From Thiomicrospira aerophila AL3 (GTDB taxonomy: Bacteria > Pseudomonadota > Gammaproteobacteria > Thiomicrospirales > Thiomicrospiraceae), in contig NZ_CP007030.1 of NCBI RefSeq assembly GCF_000227665.2, forward strand, positions 1,488,001 through 1,552,000: DNA of 64,000 bases. The letters run 5' to 3'. Under the pieces are notes generated by a model. The model was not told the DNA's origin. It did not search any database and saw only the letters and a program-made list of their open reading frames with translations. Within the stretch, counting starts at the first letter, position 1. Every line of letters begins with the position of its first letter. A program made the translations under genes and the position numbers. Of the stretch, positions 39,930 through 49,512 are shown piece after piece.

Positions 39930-39961
39930 TTATTTATACTTGAGCCATAAATAAGTATAAT
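39930..39961 (+). promoter_or_regulatory. promoter of yrbG-kdsC-lptCAB with overlapping inverted repeats
   Basis: TTTATA at 39933-39938 and TATAAT at 39956-39961 are 17 bases apart, a good sigma-70 promoter. The same stretch holds two interlaced inverted repeats: TTATACTT with AAGTATAA (39934-39941 and 39953-39960) and TTATTTAT with ATAAATAA (39930-39937 and 39947-39954). The repeats could be an operator. Confidence 0.55.
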
Positions 39962-40019
39962 GATAGGCCAAAATAGGCTCTTGCCCCAACAAAATTTGGA
40001 TTGAGGATTATACCGCCAA

Positions 40020-41009
40020 ATGATTGCTTCGCTCATGCTTCCATCATTGTTACTCGTTTTAGGCCTCGCCCTGCTTGTCATTAGTTCAAATTACTTCATT
40101 GAAGGCACCGCGAATGTGGCGCTACGTTATAAAGTATCACCGCTTATCATTGGTATCGTTATCATTGGCTTTGGCACCTCCAGCCCTGAAATCATTGTTG
40201 CGATCATCGCTTCATTAGAGGGTAATCCAGGACTGGCCATTGGTAACGCAGTGGGCTCAAACATTACCAACATTGGTTTAGTTCTTGGCATCACAGCCTT
40301 GCTCGCACCCCTAGTTGTCAAATCCTCTGTGCTAAGACGTGAGTTTCCTATACTTTTGATTGTTACTGGTCTAGGGCTTGCGCTCATCTTGGACCATAGG
40401 TTAGGCGTGCTAGACGGTATTCTCATGCTTACCACCTTGTTTGCCATTTTAGGCTGGATGATCTATAGCAATCGCAACATCAGTTCCAACGACCCACTCT
40501 CTGAGGATATCAATAAAGAACTTGAAGAATTGCCTAAGCTAAGTAAGGCAAAATCCTTTATTTACCTAGGTCTTGGCTTGGTTTTTTTAATTATCAGTGC
40601 GCGCATGATGGTATGGGGTGCCGTTGAGATTGCTGAATATTTTGAAGTACCTGATTTAATTATTGGCCTGACCATCATTGCTATTGGGACGAGTTTACCC
40701 GAGTTAGCGGCGGCCATTACGGCAGCCCTTAAAAATGAAGTCGATCTCATGATTGGTAACATTCTAGGCTCTAACTTGTTTAACATCCTAGCCGTATTGG
40801 CGGTACCTGCCATTCTTGCGCCCTCGCTTATTGATATTGAAGTCCTAAAACGTGACTACCCCATAATGTTGCTCTTTACCGTCGCGATGTTGCTGGTGGC
40901 CTTACCCCGCAAAGGTAATGCCACTATTTCCAGGGTTGAAGGTGGATTACTGCTAACCCTATTCGTTGGTTATCTCGGTCTGTTATACTACATGACAGTA
41001 CATATTTAA
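40020..41009 (+). CDS. calcium/sodium antiporter (YrbG family)
   Basis: A 329-residue antiporter with ten membrane segments in two inverted halves. The alpha repeats are GFGTSSPEIIVAI...GNAVGSNITNIGLVLG near residue 52 and IAIGTSLPELAAAI...GNILGSNLFNILAV near 220, with the acidic ligands of the CaCA family. It heads the Lpt cluster as in E. coli, but kdsD is missing between it and kdsC. Confidence 0.93.
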   Translation: MIASLMLPSLLLVLGLALLVISSNYFIEGTANVALRYKVSPLIIGIVIIGFGTSSPEIIVAIIASLEGNPGLAIGNAVGSNITNIGLVLGITALLAPLVVKSSVLRREFPILLIVTGLGLALILDHRLGVLDGILMLTTLFAILGWMIYSNRNISSNDPLSEDINKELEELPKLSKAKSFIYLGLGLVFLIISARMMVWGAVEIAEYFEVPDLIIGLTIIAIGTSLPELAAAITAALKNEVDLMIGNILGSNLFNILAVLAVPAILAPSLIDIEVLKRDYPIMLLFTVAMLLVALPRKGNATISRVEGGLLLTLFVGYLGLLYYMTVHI

Positions 41010-41025
41010 CCCGCGAGAGACGATT

Positions 41026-41547
41026 ATGGATTTAGCCACACGCGCAGCGAAAATTAAACTCCTCATTTTAGACGTAGATGGTGTGTTAACCGACAACCGC
41101 CTCTTCTACGGAGATAACGGCGTTGAATACAAAAGCTTTTATACGCGTGACGGCCATGCCATGGTACTTTGGCGCAAAAGTGGTCTAGACTTAGGTGTCA
41201 TTACCGGACGTAAATCTCAATTGGTCACCCAACGAATGAATGACCTTAAAGTCAAATACCTTTTCCAAGGGGTGCCTGACAAATTGCCGGTATTTGAACA
41301 GCTGCTTCAAAATGAAGGATTACACGCCGATGAAATAGCCTACATGGGTGATGACATTCTTGATCTGCCCATCCTAACGCGCGTGGGCCTAGCCAGCTGT
41401 CCTAAAGATGCTGATCCGGAAGTGATCACACGTGTTCACTTTGTTAGTGAAAAAGTGGGCGGTCAAGGGGCTGTTCGTGAACTGATCGAAATGATCTTAA
41501 AAACCCAAGGGCATTGGCAGGCACACATGGATTTCTACCTGCGTTAA
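41026..41547 (+). CDS. kdsC: 3-deoxy-D-manno-octulosonate 8-phosphate phosphatase
   Basis: HAD-family enzyme that frees Kdo from Kdo-8-phosphate for LPS synthesis. 173 residues with the nucleophile motif LLILDVDGVLTDNRL near residue 13, SFYTRDGHAMVLWRKSG near 37, ITGRKSQLV near 60 and YMGDDILDLPIL near 105. It is 4 bases upstream of lptC. Confidence 0.95.
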   Translation: MDLATRAAKIKLLILDVDGVLTDNRLFYGDNGVEYKSFYTRDGHAMVLWRKSGLDLGVITGRKSQLVTQRMNDLKVKYLFQGVPDKLPVFEQLLQNEGLHADEIAYMGDDILDLPILTRVGLASCPKDADPEVITRVHFVSEKVGGQGAVRELIEMILKTQGHWQAHMDFYLR

Positions 41548-41550
41548 ACC

Positions 41551-42147
41551 ATGACACTGCGTCCAAGCCGATTAACCAAGGGATTTTTATCAGCGGTATT
41601 GATTCTTGTATTAGCAGGCCTGCTGATTTTTGTTATCAACCCACAACTATCTCATCCACCGGTTCCTAGCCTTGCGGTTACACTTAGTGACCAACAAGAG
41701 TGGCGAATGCAGTCCAGCCAAACCTGGTCCTTGGAAAAAGATCAGCCCCAAATTAGCCAACAACTGATCAGCACGCTAAGCTACCAAACTAACGACATCA
41801 TTTATTTGGAAGCGCCTATTTTTATACGCTTTAGCCATCAACAAGCACGTGATGAAACCTACATAGGTTGGGCCAATTTTGGTGCTGTCATCAATAACAA
41901 TCTCCGCCTTACAGGCGATGTCAACCTGGTCAATACACCATCAAACCAAGATGAGCCTTGGCAGCTTCAGACCGAAGAACTCTATTACGATACCGAACAT
42001 GAACGCATTTACGGTGATGGCGCCATAGCATTTGATCGCGCAACACTTCGCCAAACCGGTCGCGGTTATGTTTATAATCTATCTCTTGATCACCTGACCA
42101 TCAAAAACGAAGTGAACACCTATTATGAATCCGCTCAGACACCCTAA
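41551..42147 (+). CDS. lptC: LPS export protein LptC
   Basis: Bitopic inner-membrane protein that takes LPS from LptB2FG and hands it to LptA. 198 residues with one N-terminal helix (FLSAVLILVLAGLLIFVI) and a beta-jellyroll body ending in ERIYGDGAIAFDRATLRQTG. Identified mainly by position and this C-terminal pattern. Overlaps lptA by 23 bases. Confidence 0.85.
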   Translation: MTLRPSRLTKGFLSAVLILVLAGLLIFVINPQLSHPPVPSLAVTLSDQQEWRMQSSQTWSLEKDQPQISQQLISTLSYQTNDIIYLEAPIFIRFSHQQARDETYIGWANFGAVINNNLRLTGDVNLVNTPSNQDEPWQLQTEELYYDTEHERIYGDGAIAFDRATLRQTGRGYVYNLSLDHLTIKNEVNTYYESAQTP

Positions 42148-42688
42148 TCAGCTGCTATTACTTGGGCGCTACTCAACCCTATTGCTAATTAGTGTGATGG
42201 GGATTTTAAGTATTTTTAGCATGGCTTCAGTAAATGCACAAACGAACAGCCAGCAACCTATCACGATTCAAGCTAATCAATTAGATACTTATGATCAACA
42301 AGGTGAAAGTCACTACCAGGGAGAAGTGGTTGCTCGACAAGGCCATTTACTCTTAAAAGGCGATACGCTTGTGGTCTATCATCCACAACGCCTTATTGAT
42401 CGTATTGTGACAGATGGACAACCAGCCTATTTTGAGATGAATGACCCAGAACAAGGCCCCGTAAAAGGTCATGCCGACCGGATTGTTTACTATGCTAATC
42501 AAGAAATAGCCCATCTAATAGGGAATGCATTTGTAGATCGTGGCCAAACCCAATCTATCCAAGCAGGGCTTATCATTGTTGATTTAACCACCATGACCTT
42601 ACAAGCGACAGGATCTTCCAACACCGAATCAGCTGACACATCACCCGGACGAGTCGAAATGATTTTTACGCCAGGAACGCAAGACTAA
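42125..42688 (+). CDS. lptA: periplasmic LPS-bridge protein LptA
   Basis: A 187-residue periplasmic protein with an N-terminal hydrophobic signal ending near VNAQT. The OstA/LptA-like body begins [24 protein letters not shown] and contains [13 protein letters not shown]. LptA forms the bridge that carries LPS across the periplasm. Overlaps lptC by 23 bases and shares one base with the lptB start. Confidence 0.92.
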   Translation: MNPLRHPNQLLLLGRYSTLLLISVMGILSIFSMASVNAQTNSQQPITIQANQLDTYDQQGESHYQGEVVARQGHLLLKGDTLVVYHPQRLIDRIVTDGQPAYFEMNDPEQGPVKGHADRIVYYANQEIAHLIGNAFVDRGQTQSIQAGLIIVDLTTMTLQATGSSNTESADTSPGRVEMIFTPGTQD

Positions 42689-43413
42689 TGGCCCACTTTT
42701 ATGCTCGTAACCTTGCTAAAAGCTATAAAAAATATCGCGTCGTTGAATCAGTGGATCTCGATGTTCACAGTGGCCAAGTGGTGGGCTTACTGGGCCCCAA
42801 TGGGGCAGGAAAAACCACCACTTTCTACATGATGACAGGCCTGGTGCCACACAATGCTGGCCAGATCTTCCTTGATGAACAAGATATTAGTAACCTAGCA
42901 ATTGACCAGCGCGCTAAACTCGGCATTGGTTACTTACCGCAAGAGGCGTCTATTTTTCGCAAACTATCGGTCTATGACAATATTATGGCCATTCTAGAAA
43001 TGCGCCCTGACCTCAGCCAGCAGGCACGTGAAGCAAAATTGGCAGAATTACTCACCGACCTCAACATCCACCATATTGTTAAACAATTAGGCCAGGCCCT
43101 ATCGGGGGGTGAAAGACGGCGTGTAGAAATTGCTCGAGCACTTGCCATGGAACCAAAATTCATTTTGTTAGATGAACCCTTTGCGGGCGTTGACCCTATT
43201 TCCGTGAAAGATATACAAGCGATTATTAATCACTTAAAAAACAAGCAAATAGGTATTCTTATTACCGATCACAACGTGCGCGAAACGCTTGGGGTGTGTG
43301 ACTATGCCTATATACTTCATGCTGGCCATATTCTAGCAGCAGGTGAACCTAGTGAAATCTTAGCCGATCCCAAGGTACGTCAGGTCTATTTAGGCGACGA
43401 TTTTTCACTCTAG
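42688..43413 (+). CDS. lptB: LPS export ATPase LptB
   Basis: A 241-residue ABC ATPase with [18 protein letters not shown] near residue 38, [17 protein letters not shown] near 85, [16 protein letters not shown] near 138 and Walker [15 protein letters not shown] near 160; all match LptB. Drives LPS extraction with LptFG. In many gammaproteobacteria rpoN follows; here only 99 bases separate lptB from hpf. Confidence 0.97.
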   Translation: MAHFYARNLAKSYKKYRVVESVDLDVHSGQVVGLLGPNGAGKTTTFYMMTGLVPHNAGQIFLDEQDISNLAIDQRAKLGIGYLPQEASIFRKLSVYDNIMAILEMRPDLSQQAREAKLAELLTDLNIHHIVKQLGQALSGGERRRVEIARALAMEPKFILLDEPFAGVDPISVKDIQAIINHLKNKQIGILITDHNVRETLGVCDYAYILHAGHILAAGEPSEILADPKVRQVYLGDDFSL

Positions 43414-43456
43414 TAATGGAAAAGCACAAACATAAAATTCGCGCAAAATAGCCATG

Positions 43457-43465
43457 TGCTATAAT
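43457..43465 (+). promoter_or_regulatory. extended -10 promoter of hpf
   Basis: TGCTATAAT, a TG-n-TATAAT extended -10, ends 47 bases before the hpf ATG. The -35 region is weak, which extended -10 promoters tolerate. It allows hpf to be expressed apart from lptB. Confidence 0.5.
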
Positions 43466-43512
43466 CAAACTGGGCCATAAAGAAAAAATAACTTTGCATA
43501 AGGAGACTATCA

Positions 43513-43842
43513 ATGCAAATCAATATCACAGGTCACCATGTAGAACTAACCGATGCGTTACGCGACTATGTTAATGAAAAACTAGCTAAGCTTGAGCGTC
43601 ACTTTGATCATGTTACCAATGTTCATGTGATCTTAACGGTTGAAAAACAAAATCAAAAAGCTGAAGCAACCGTTCATGTTTCTGGTCAAGATTTATTTGC
43701 ACAAAATGAAACACAAGATATGTATGCGTCAATTGATGGGTTGATTGACAAATTAGATCGTCAAATCATCAAACATAAAGAAAAAATTAGCGACCACAAC
43801 CAAAAATCGGGTGGTGTTAAAAACATGGCGGTAGAAGTTTAA
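43513..43842 (+). CDS. hpf: ribosome hibernation promoting factor (short HPF)
   Basis: A 109-residue short-type HPF that binds 30S subunits and promotes inactive 100S dimers in resting cells. Starts MQINITGHHVELTDALRDYV and includes KLDRQIIKHKEK near residue 80. AAGGAG lies before the ATG. It has its own promoter-like site and a very strong terminator. rpoN and ptsN, usual neighbours, are absent here. Confidence 0.93.
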   Translation: MQINITGHHVELTDALRDYVNEKLAKLERHFDHVTNVHVILTVEKQNQKAEATVHVSGQDLFAQNETQDMYASIDGLIDKLDRQIIKHKEKISDHNQKSGGVKNMAVEV

Positions 43843-43867
43843 ACTTCAAGCCTGTATAGATACATTT

Positions 43868-43912
43868 AAACCCCCATTTTCAATCTAGTTGAAAATGGGG
43901 GTTTTTGTTTTT
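43868..43912 (+). terminator. strong rho-independent terminator after hpf
   Basis: A perfect 16-bp stem (43868-43883 with 43889-43904) around a 5-base loop, followed by a T-rich tract. It lies between convergent hpf and the phosphatase gene and may serve both. Confidence 0.93.
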
Positions 43913-43963
43913 AGCGTTCGTTGGTGCTTTATTAACCAACAATCATTCAGCCGCGCAGAAGTC

Positions 43964-44455
43964 TTACCAGCCCTGCTGCTGCCGAATATGCGCGAGTAAA
44001 TTAGCACAGGCAATCTCAACCATATCAAAGACCTGTTCAAATCCTTGCGGTCCGCCATAATAGGGATCGGGCACATCTTTACGCCCTACTTCCGGTGCAA
44101 AATCTAATAAATAACTAACCCGATGCAGCTCTTCTCGCGGCCCCAGTTCAGTCACTAGCTGATGATTATGATCATCCATCACTAATAAATAATCAAACTC
44201 ATAAAAATCACTAAACTCAACTTTGCGTGCACGTAAATCTGCCATGAGAATATCACGATTAGCTGCCGTTTCTATCGACCTTGAGTCAGGGGGATTACCA
44301 ATGTGATAGGCATGTGTACCGGCAGAATCAATGTTAATTTTGTCTACCAAGCCTGCTTCTTTGACTTGTTTTCTAAATACCGCATGCGCCGTGGGAGATC
44401 TGCATATATTGCCCATGCAGATAAATAACACCCCAACTTGTTTAGCCTGTTCCAT
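43964..44455 (-). CDS. low-molecular-weight protein tyrosine phosphatase
   Basis: A 163-residue phosphatase with the P-loop LFICMGNICRSPTAHAVF at residues 10-27 (Cys and Arg of C-x5-R) and the catalytic aspartate in DVPDPYYGGPQGF near 132. Family members dephosphorylate protein or small-molecule tyrosine phosphates; the substrate here is unknown and no capsule genes are nearby. Stand-alone gene. Confidence 0.92.
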   Translation of the reverse strand: MEQAKQVGVLFICMGNICRSPTAHAVFRKQVKEAGLVDKINIDSAGTHAYHIGNPPDSRSIETAANRDILMADLRARKVEFSDFYEFDYLLVMDDHNHQLVTELGPREELHRVSYLLDFAPEVGRKDVPDPYYGGPQGFEQVFDMVEIACANLLAHIRQQQGW

Positions 44456-44615
44456 TTGAATTCCTATAGATCATAAGTTAGATTCAAATTGTAGCCCATC
44501 AACTCTCTTAATTAAACGCATTCAGCAGGCCTGCTAAAGCTTAAATCACCACAACAAAGCTGCTTAACCTTACAACAAGGGTTAGAATAGCCTTTTTAAT
44601 TATCTACACAAACAC

Positions 44616-45260
44616 ATGTCTAGCCCTAATCACTTTAGCCAATGGATTATCTACGAAGACGATTGTCTGCTCGCTATCAATAAGCCGAGTGGCATTTTAT
44701 CTGTGCCTGGCAAACCCCCTAATCCAACCCCTTGCGTGCAGGATTATTTTCCAAGCCAGCATGCCGGCCTGCTTACGATTCATCGTTTAGATATGGACAC
44801 CTCGGGAATCCTGTTGCTCGCAAAAACGAAAGCGTCCCACCGTTTTATGAGTATGGCGTTTCAGAACCGTCAAACGAGCAAAGTCTATCAGGCGGTATGC
44901 GCAGGCAGACTTGAACAACCAGCCGGCACGATCCAACTACCAATGCGCTGTGACTGGGCTAATCGTCCACGTCAATGCATTGATTTTGTTCAGGGGCGTT
45001 ATGCTCAAACACGCTGGCAGGTTATTGCACAAAAAGAAGCGCAATTTAGTGTCGCACTTTTTCCGATCACTGGACGCTCTCATCAACTTCGATTACACAT
45101 GAAAATGCTGGGCCACCCTATTCTAGGCGATACACTCTATGCTGACCAACCAGCCCAACAGGCCGTATCAAGATTATTACTCCATGCCAGTGAGCTTCAT
45201 TTTGAACATCCTGCCAATAATCAAACGGTTCATTTAATTAATACCGCGAGCTTTCTATGA
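44616..45260 (+). CDS. rluA: RluA-family pseudouridine synthase
   Basis: A 214-residue enzyme with the catalytic HRLDMDTSGILLLAKT motif near residue 52 and the RluA-type start ALNKPSG-like AINKPSGILSVPGKP near 20. The short length without an S4 domain fits RluA, which modifies 23S rRNA U746 and tRNA U32. Assignment to RluA rather than RluC/D rests on length and that start. Confidence 0.85.
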   Translation: MSSPNHFSQWIIYEDDCLLAINKPSGILSVPGKPPNPTPCVQDYFPSQHAGLLTIHRLDMDTSGILLLAKTKASHRFMSMAFQNRQTSKVYQAVCAGRLEQPAGTIQLPMRCDWANRPRQCIDFVQGRYAQTRWQVIAQKEAQFSVALFPITGRSHQLRLHMKMLGHPILGDTLYADQPAQQAVSRLLLHASELHFEHPANNQTVHLINTASFL

Positions 45261-45324
45261 CAAAACTGGGTTAAATGTGCTTTAATTAAGCCAAAATAAC
45301 GATACTTAAGGTTCAAATTAATAG

Positions 45325-45660
45325 ATGGTCGATCAAGATTACCTAAAACTTTTCGATTCCGCTGATGAGCAAGCCGCTGTGGAAGCAGTCGCCGATGAAC
45401 TCAGTGACGATTTTTTTAATCTAGAAGATGTATTGCTCGATGACATAAATTCAATTGAACAAAATTTGGATACTGAACACATCGTTGAAGATTTTGAAAA
45501 GCTCAATAAAGCCCAGCACCCTAGCAGCGATGAAAACGACATGATTAATGAACTCGCAGAAACACTTGCCGCACTCAAACATCAGCAAGACATTCATCAA
45601 CACTACTTTGCCAAGTTGCGTAAACAAGCCGCACCAAACTGGCATCCGACATCAAAATAA
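45325..45660 (+). CDS. small acidic protein of unknown function
   Basis: I do not recognise it. 111 residues, strongly acidic in its first 60 (ADELSDDFFNLEDVLLDD), helical, without signal or membrane segment, with His and Lys in the last third. It is 12 bases upstream of a membrane coiled-coil protein gene and likely forms an operon with it. AAGG lies about 15 bases before the ATG. Confidence 0.6.
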   Translation: MVDQDYLKLFDSADEQAAVEAVADELSDDFFNLEDVLLDDINSIEQNLDTEHIVEDFEKLNKAQHPSSDENDMINELAETLAALKHQQDIHQHYFAKLRKQAAPNWHPTSK

Positions 45661-45672
45661 CCAGCTCAAGGT

Positions 45673-46563
45673 ATGACCACTATGATGCGAAACGCTGATC
45701 TAGATCAAATCTATAATGAAACGACACAATTGCTGCAGGATGGTATCAAAACCACACAGCAAACGACGGAGTTCTCATTACATCTGGCCCAACAACAATC
45801 AGAACAACTGCAAGAGTTTAAAAATCAACTTCACCAGCAGCGCCAACAGCAGCGTCAACTTGAAACGAACATCACGCAATCAAATCGGATGGTCACTGGG
45901 TTGTTTATTATTGGCCTTGCCACTCTTATGATAGGCTTGGGTGCTTTTGGTTGGTTAACCTACCAGATACACCAGCAACATCAACAATACAATTTTTTGA
46001 CTAGCAACCTTAACCAACAACTTGCAGAGGTTCAACAATCTTTATCGACCCAACAAACGCAGATTGCTACGTCTAACTTGACCAGTCCGGCACCCATAGA
46101 TTTAAGTTCTGTATCATTAAGTCGCATGGATGACTTAACCGCACTTGTCTTTGAAAACCGCAACCAACTCGAAACATCGTTCAGAGAAGTCATAACACAA
46201 CTAAACCAACAAGATCTTCAGCACCAAAAGCTCAAAGATGACTTAAATCAAATCAAAAAACTGCTTGAAAGACCTGCACCCGCGCAACCCACTGCTGCGG
46301 CTAAACCTGTCGAACTCGACCTGACGCCTATCACTCGGCAACAACAAAGCCACCAAGACAGATTACAGCGACTCAATGACGCTGTTGCGCAAATTAATAA
46401 ACAGATTGTCGATTTAAACCAAAAAGATAACGAACAACACCGCCAGCTTTCCCTACGTTTGCAACAAATAGAAAAAAAACTCGATGAGTTAACTCAAGCA
46501 TTAACTGAATCACCCATTAGGCGCGATTATTTTTATCGAAATCCACAACAATTTAATCCATAA
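45673..46563 (+). CDS. membrane-anchored coiled-coil protein of unknown function
   Basis: A 296-residue protein that I cannot assign. A cytoplasmic-looking Gln-rich coiled coil (about 10-68) is followed by one membrane helix (MVTGLFIIGLATLMIGLGAF) near residues 75-95 and then a long Gln-rich coiled coil to about 285, broken by a Pro/Ala-rich linker near 200. Several start codons lie close together, so the first residues are uncertain. 12 bases on either side separate it from its neighbours, suggesting one operon with the acidic protein and the isomerase. Confidence 0.6.
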   Translation: MTTMMRNADLDQIYNETTQLLQDGIKTTQQTTEFSLHLAQQQSEQLQEFKNQLHQQRQQQRQLETNITQSNRMVTGLFIIGLATLMIGLGAFGWLTYQIHQQHQQYNFLTSNLNQQLAEVQQSLSTQQTQIATSNLTSPAPIDLSSVSLSRMDDLTALVFENRNQLETSFREVITQLNQQDLQHQKLKDDLNQIKKLLERPAPAQPTAAAKPVELDLTPITRQQQSHQDRLQRLNDAVAQINKQIVDLNQKDNEQHRQLSLRLQQIEKKLDELTQALTESPIRRDYFYRNPQQFNP

Positions 46564-46575
46564 GGAATAACAAGC

Positions 46576-47280
46576 ATGCGTTTTAAACAAAAGCTTATTG
46601 GGAGTTGTATTATCGGCCTGAGTTTGGCCACATCCCATCACGCTATCCAAGCCAGTCCGCTCAGCTCAACGCTTGAACAAGCGAGTTATGCTGTCGGTGT
46701 TGATTTAGCTAATAACCTTCAGATGCAAGGCATTAACCTTGATACGGATGCTTTTTTGCTCGGTTTGCGCGACAGCCTTACTGCACAAAACCTTAAATTG
46801 AGCCCAGAACAAATGCAGTCTGCTTTAACCCGTTTTCAAGAAGAATTAGAACTCAGCCGCAATGCAGAACTCCAGGCACTAGCCGAACAGAATCTAGCCA
46901 AAGGTCAAGCTTTTTTAGCTGAGAATGTGCAACAAGAAGGCATAGTAACCTTGCCTAGCGGCTTACAATATCGCGTTATTGAAGAAGGTGAAGGCGCAAA
47001 CCCAACCACAGATGATGTCATTATTGCGCATTATCGAGGTGAATTAATTGATGGTACCGAGTTTGACAGCTCTTACAACCGAGGCATCCCGATTCAGTTT
47101 GCGCTTGCTAATGTTATTCCTGGCTGGCAAGAGGTGATTCAATTGATGCAGCCCGGTGCCAAATGGCAAGTTTTTATCCCCAGTGATCTTGCTTACGGCT
47201 TGCAGGGTGCTGGTAGCATGATTGGCCCAAACGAAACTTTAATATTCGAAATCCATTTCATTACAACAGCGGCAAACTAG
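46576..47280 (+). CDS. FKBP-type peptidyl-prolyl isomerase, exported (FklB/Mip type)
   Basis: A 234-residue isomerase with a signal peptide ending near AIQAS, a helical dimerisation domain (about 30-125, LEQASYAVGVDLANNLQMQG) and a C-terminal FKBP domain with GLQYRVIEEGEG, GTEFDSSYNRGIP and PSDLAYGLQGAG. The layout is that of Mip/FkpA/FklB, periplasmic folding helpers. AAGGAATAA precedes the ATG. Confidence 0.9.
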   Translation: MRFKQKLIGSCIIGLSLATSHHAIQASPLSSTLEQASYAVGVDLANNLQMQGINLDTDAFLLGLRDSLTAQNLKLSPEQMQSALTRFQEELELSRNAELQALAEQNLAKGQAFLAENVQQEGIVTLPSGLQYRVIEEGEGANPTTDDVIIAHYRGELIDGTEFDSSYNRGIPIQFALANVIPGWQEVIQLMQPGAKWQVFIPSDLAYGLQGAGSMIGPNETLIFEIHFITTAAN

Positions 47281-47288
47281 TTGCGAGC

Positions 47289-47320
47289 AAAAAAAACCCA
47301 AGTCGGTCAACTTGGGTTTT
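47289..47320. terminator. bidirectional terminator between the FKBP gene and htpG
   Basis: An 11-bp stem (47293-47303 with 47310-47320) with an A run on the left and a short T run on the right. The stronger U tract would be on minus-strand transcripts coming from htpG; it also closes the plus-strand operon. Confidence 0.75.
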
Positions 47321-47476
47321 GCCATAAAGACAATTAAAGCTCTTTAAGAGGAGTTGTTGTAAACAACGGTTTTAATACTACTCAAAAAAAACTTTAATAT
47401 CAACCTTTACTTATATTAACAACCGTTAATTCTTTTTTGCACCACATTTATGGCGCAATCCTACCAATATACCTAT

Positions 47477-49393
47477 TTACACACTGGCCAGTAACTGATT
47501 AACACGCTTAATAAATGCAGCGGGCTCGGCTAGGTTATCACCATCAGCAAGTTGTGCCTGCTCTAACAAAAACAATGCCCAGGGTTCAATAGCCGCTTGT
47601 TCATCCAAGATCGCCACCTTTTGTAATAACGGGTGATTTGGATTAATTTCTAGCACAGGTAGTGACTTTGGCAGTGTCTGCCCCATTTGTTCCATTAAAC
47701 GCATCATATGCGGCGTCATCGCACCCTCTTGCGCTACCACACAGGCAGGCGAATCAGTTAAGCGGTGGGTAACTTTAACCTCAGCCACCTTGTCACCTAA
47801 TGCTTGTTGGAGCTTTTCTACCAGACTCGTCCGCGCCTGTTGCTCTTCTTCGGTCACTTCAGGAGCCTCGTCTGCCAACTCGGCAATGTCCCCTTGATTA
47901 ATGGACTTTAATGACTTGCCTTCAAATTCAGTAAGATGCGCAACCAACCATTCATCAATACGATCGGACAATAACAAGACTTCAATACCTTTTTTACGCA
48001 AGCCTTCGAGATGAGGACTACCTAATGCCGCGGCATGACTGTCAGCAATCAAATAATAAATGGCTTGCTGACCTTCCTTCATACGACCCACATAATCGGC
48101 TAAGCTCACTGTTTGTTTCGCATCTTGATTGTGGGTTGAACTAAATCGCATTAAACCAGCGAGTTTGTCACGATTAGCATAATCTTCAATAATACCCTCT
48201 TTCATTACTTGACCAAAGGTATTCCAAAAACCTTGGTAAACTGATGCATCCTCATCCTTAGCCAGTTTTACCAGATGATCAAGAATACGCTTAACCGAGG
48301 CCGAACGAATCTTATCGACGACATGATTACTTTGCAGAATTTCACGCGATACGTTCAAAGGCAGATCATTCGAGTCAATGACCCCGCGAACAAAACGCAA
48401 ATAATTAGGCATTAAATGTTCGGCGTCATCCATTATAAACACACGCTTCACATAGAGCTTTAAACCATAGCGACGGTCCCGGTCATAAAGATCAAAGGGG
48501 GCTTTGGTTGGAATGTATAACAACGAGGTGTATTCTAAAGTTCCTTCTACTTTGTTATGCAAGGTCGCCAATGGCTTTTCAAAATCATGAGAGAGGGTTT
48601 GATAAAAGTTGGCGTAATCTTCATCACTGATCTCAGACTTGGGTTGTGTCCATAGGGCCGTCGCTTTGTTTATTTGCTTCCAGACGAGCTCCATTTTAGA
48701 TTTATCAGAATCCTTATTTTCGCCATCCTGCTCCACTGCATCTTGTTTAACAGCCTGTTCTTCTAGCATTTCAATTGGAAAGCTAATATGGTCAGAATAG
48801 GTAGTAATTATATTTTTTAGTCTGTAAGCCGATAAAAACTCATCCATGCCTTCTTTAAGATGCAGAATAATCTCTGTACCTTTAGTGGGTTTAGCGATCG
48901 TTTCCAGCGTAAACTCGCCATCACCAGACGATTGCCACTCCACACCCTGATCAGCTGCCAGGCCTGCTTTGCGTGTTCTTAAGGTCACCTGGTCAGCGAC
49001 AATAAACGCAGAATAAAAACCCACCCCAAACTGCCCAATCAGACGACTGTCTTTAGCTTGATCGCCAGTGAGTTTTTCAAGAAATTTTTTCGTGCCTGAA
49101 TTAGCGATGGTACCAATATTTTCGATCACCTCGTCGCGGGTCATGCCAATACCATTATCTCGCAAGGTGATGGTTTTCGCCTGCTCATCAAATTCAAGTT
49201 GAATTTTAAGCGCAGACTCCCCTTCACTTAATTGATCATTTGACACCATTTCAAAGCGCAATTTATCCAGCGCATCAGATGCATTCGATACTAACTCGCG
49301 CAGAAAAATTTCTTTATTACTATAAAGTGCATGGATCATTAGCTGCAGTAATTGTTTGACTTCAGTTTGAAAAACATGAGTTTCTTTTTGCAT
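47477..49393 (-). CDS. htpG: chaperone HtpG (Hsp90)
   Basis: A 638-residue Hsp90. ATP-binding motifs: [19 protein letters not shown] near residue 28, LRDNGIGMT near 80 and [12 protein letters not shown] near 120. The middle domain holds [20 protein letters not shown] and [10 protein letters not shown]. The C-terminal dimerisation domain is complete. The ATG at 49391-49393 is preferred over a GTG one codon upstream. No sigma-32 type promoter was evident in the 70 bases upstream. Confidence 0.97.
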
Positions 49394-49465
49394 CACTTGT
49401 ACCCTTAATGAATGAATCGTGCCTGTGTTATGGGGCTTACCAAAGATTTTTCAATAGTAAAAACA

Positions 49466-49490
49466 AAAAAAGCCGCAATGCGGCTTTTTC
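49466..49490 (-). terminator. terminator of the cheDAZ-like operon
   Basis: AGCCGC and GCGGCT pair around AAT, with flanking A and T runs extending the stem to about ten pairs. It lies 23 bases past the last gene of the operon and upstream of htpG. Confidence 0.88.
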
Positions 49491-49512
49491 AAATAATGAC
49501 GGACATCAAAAT

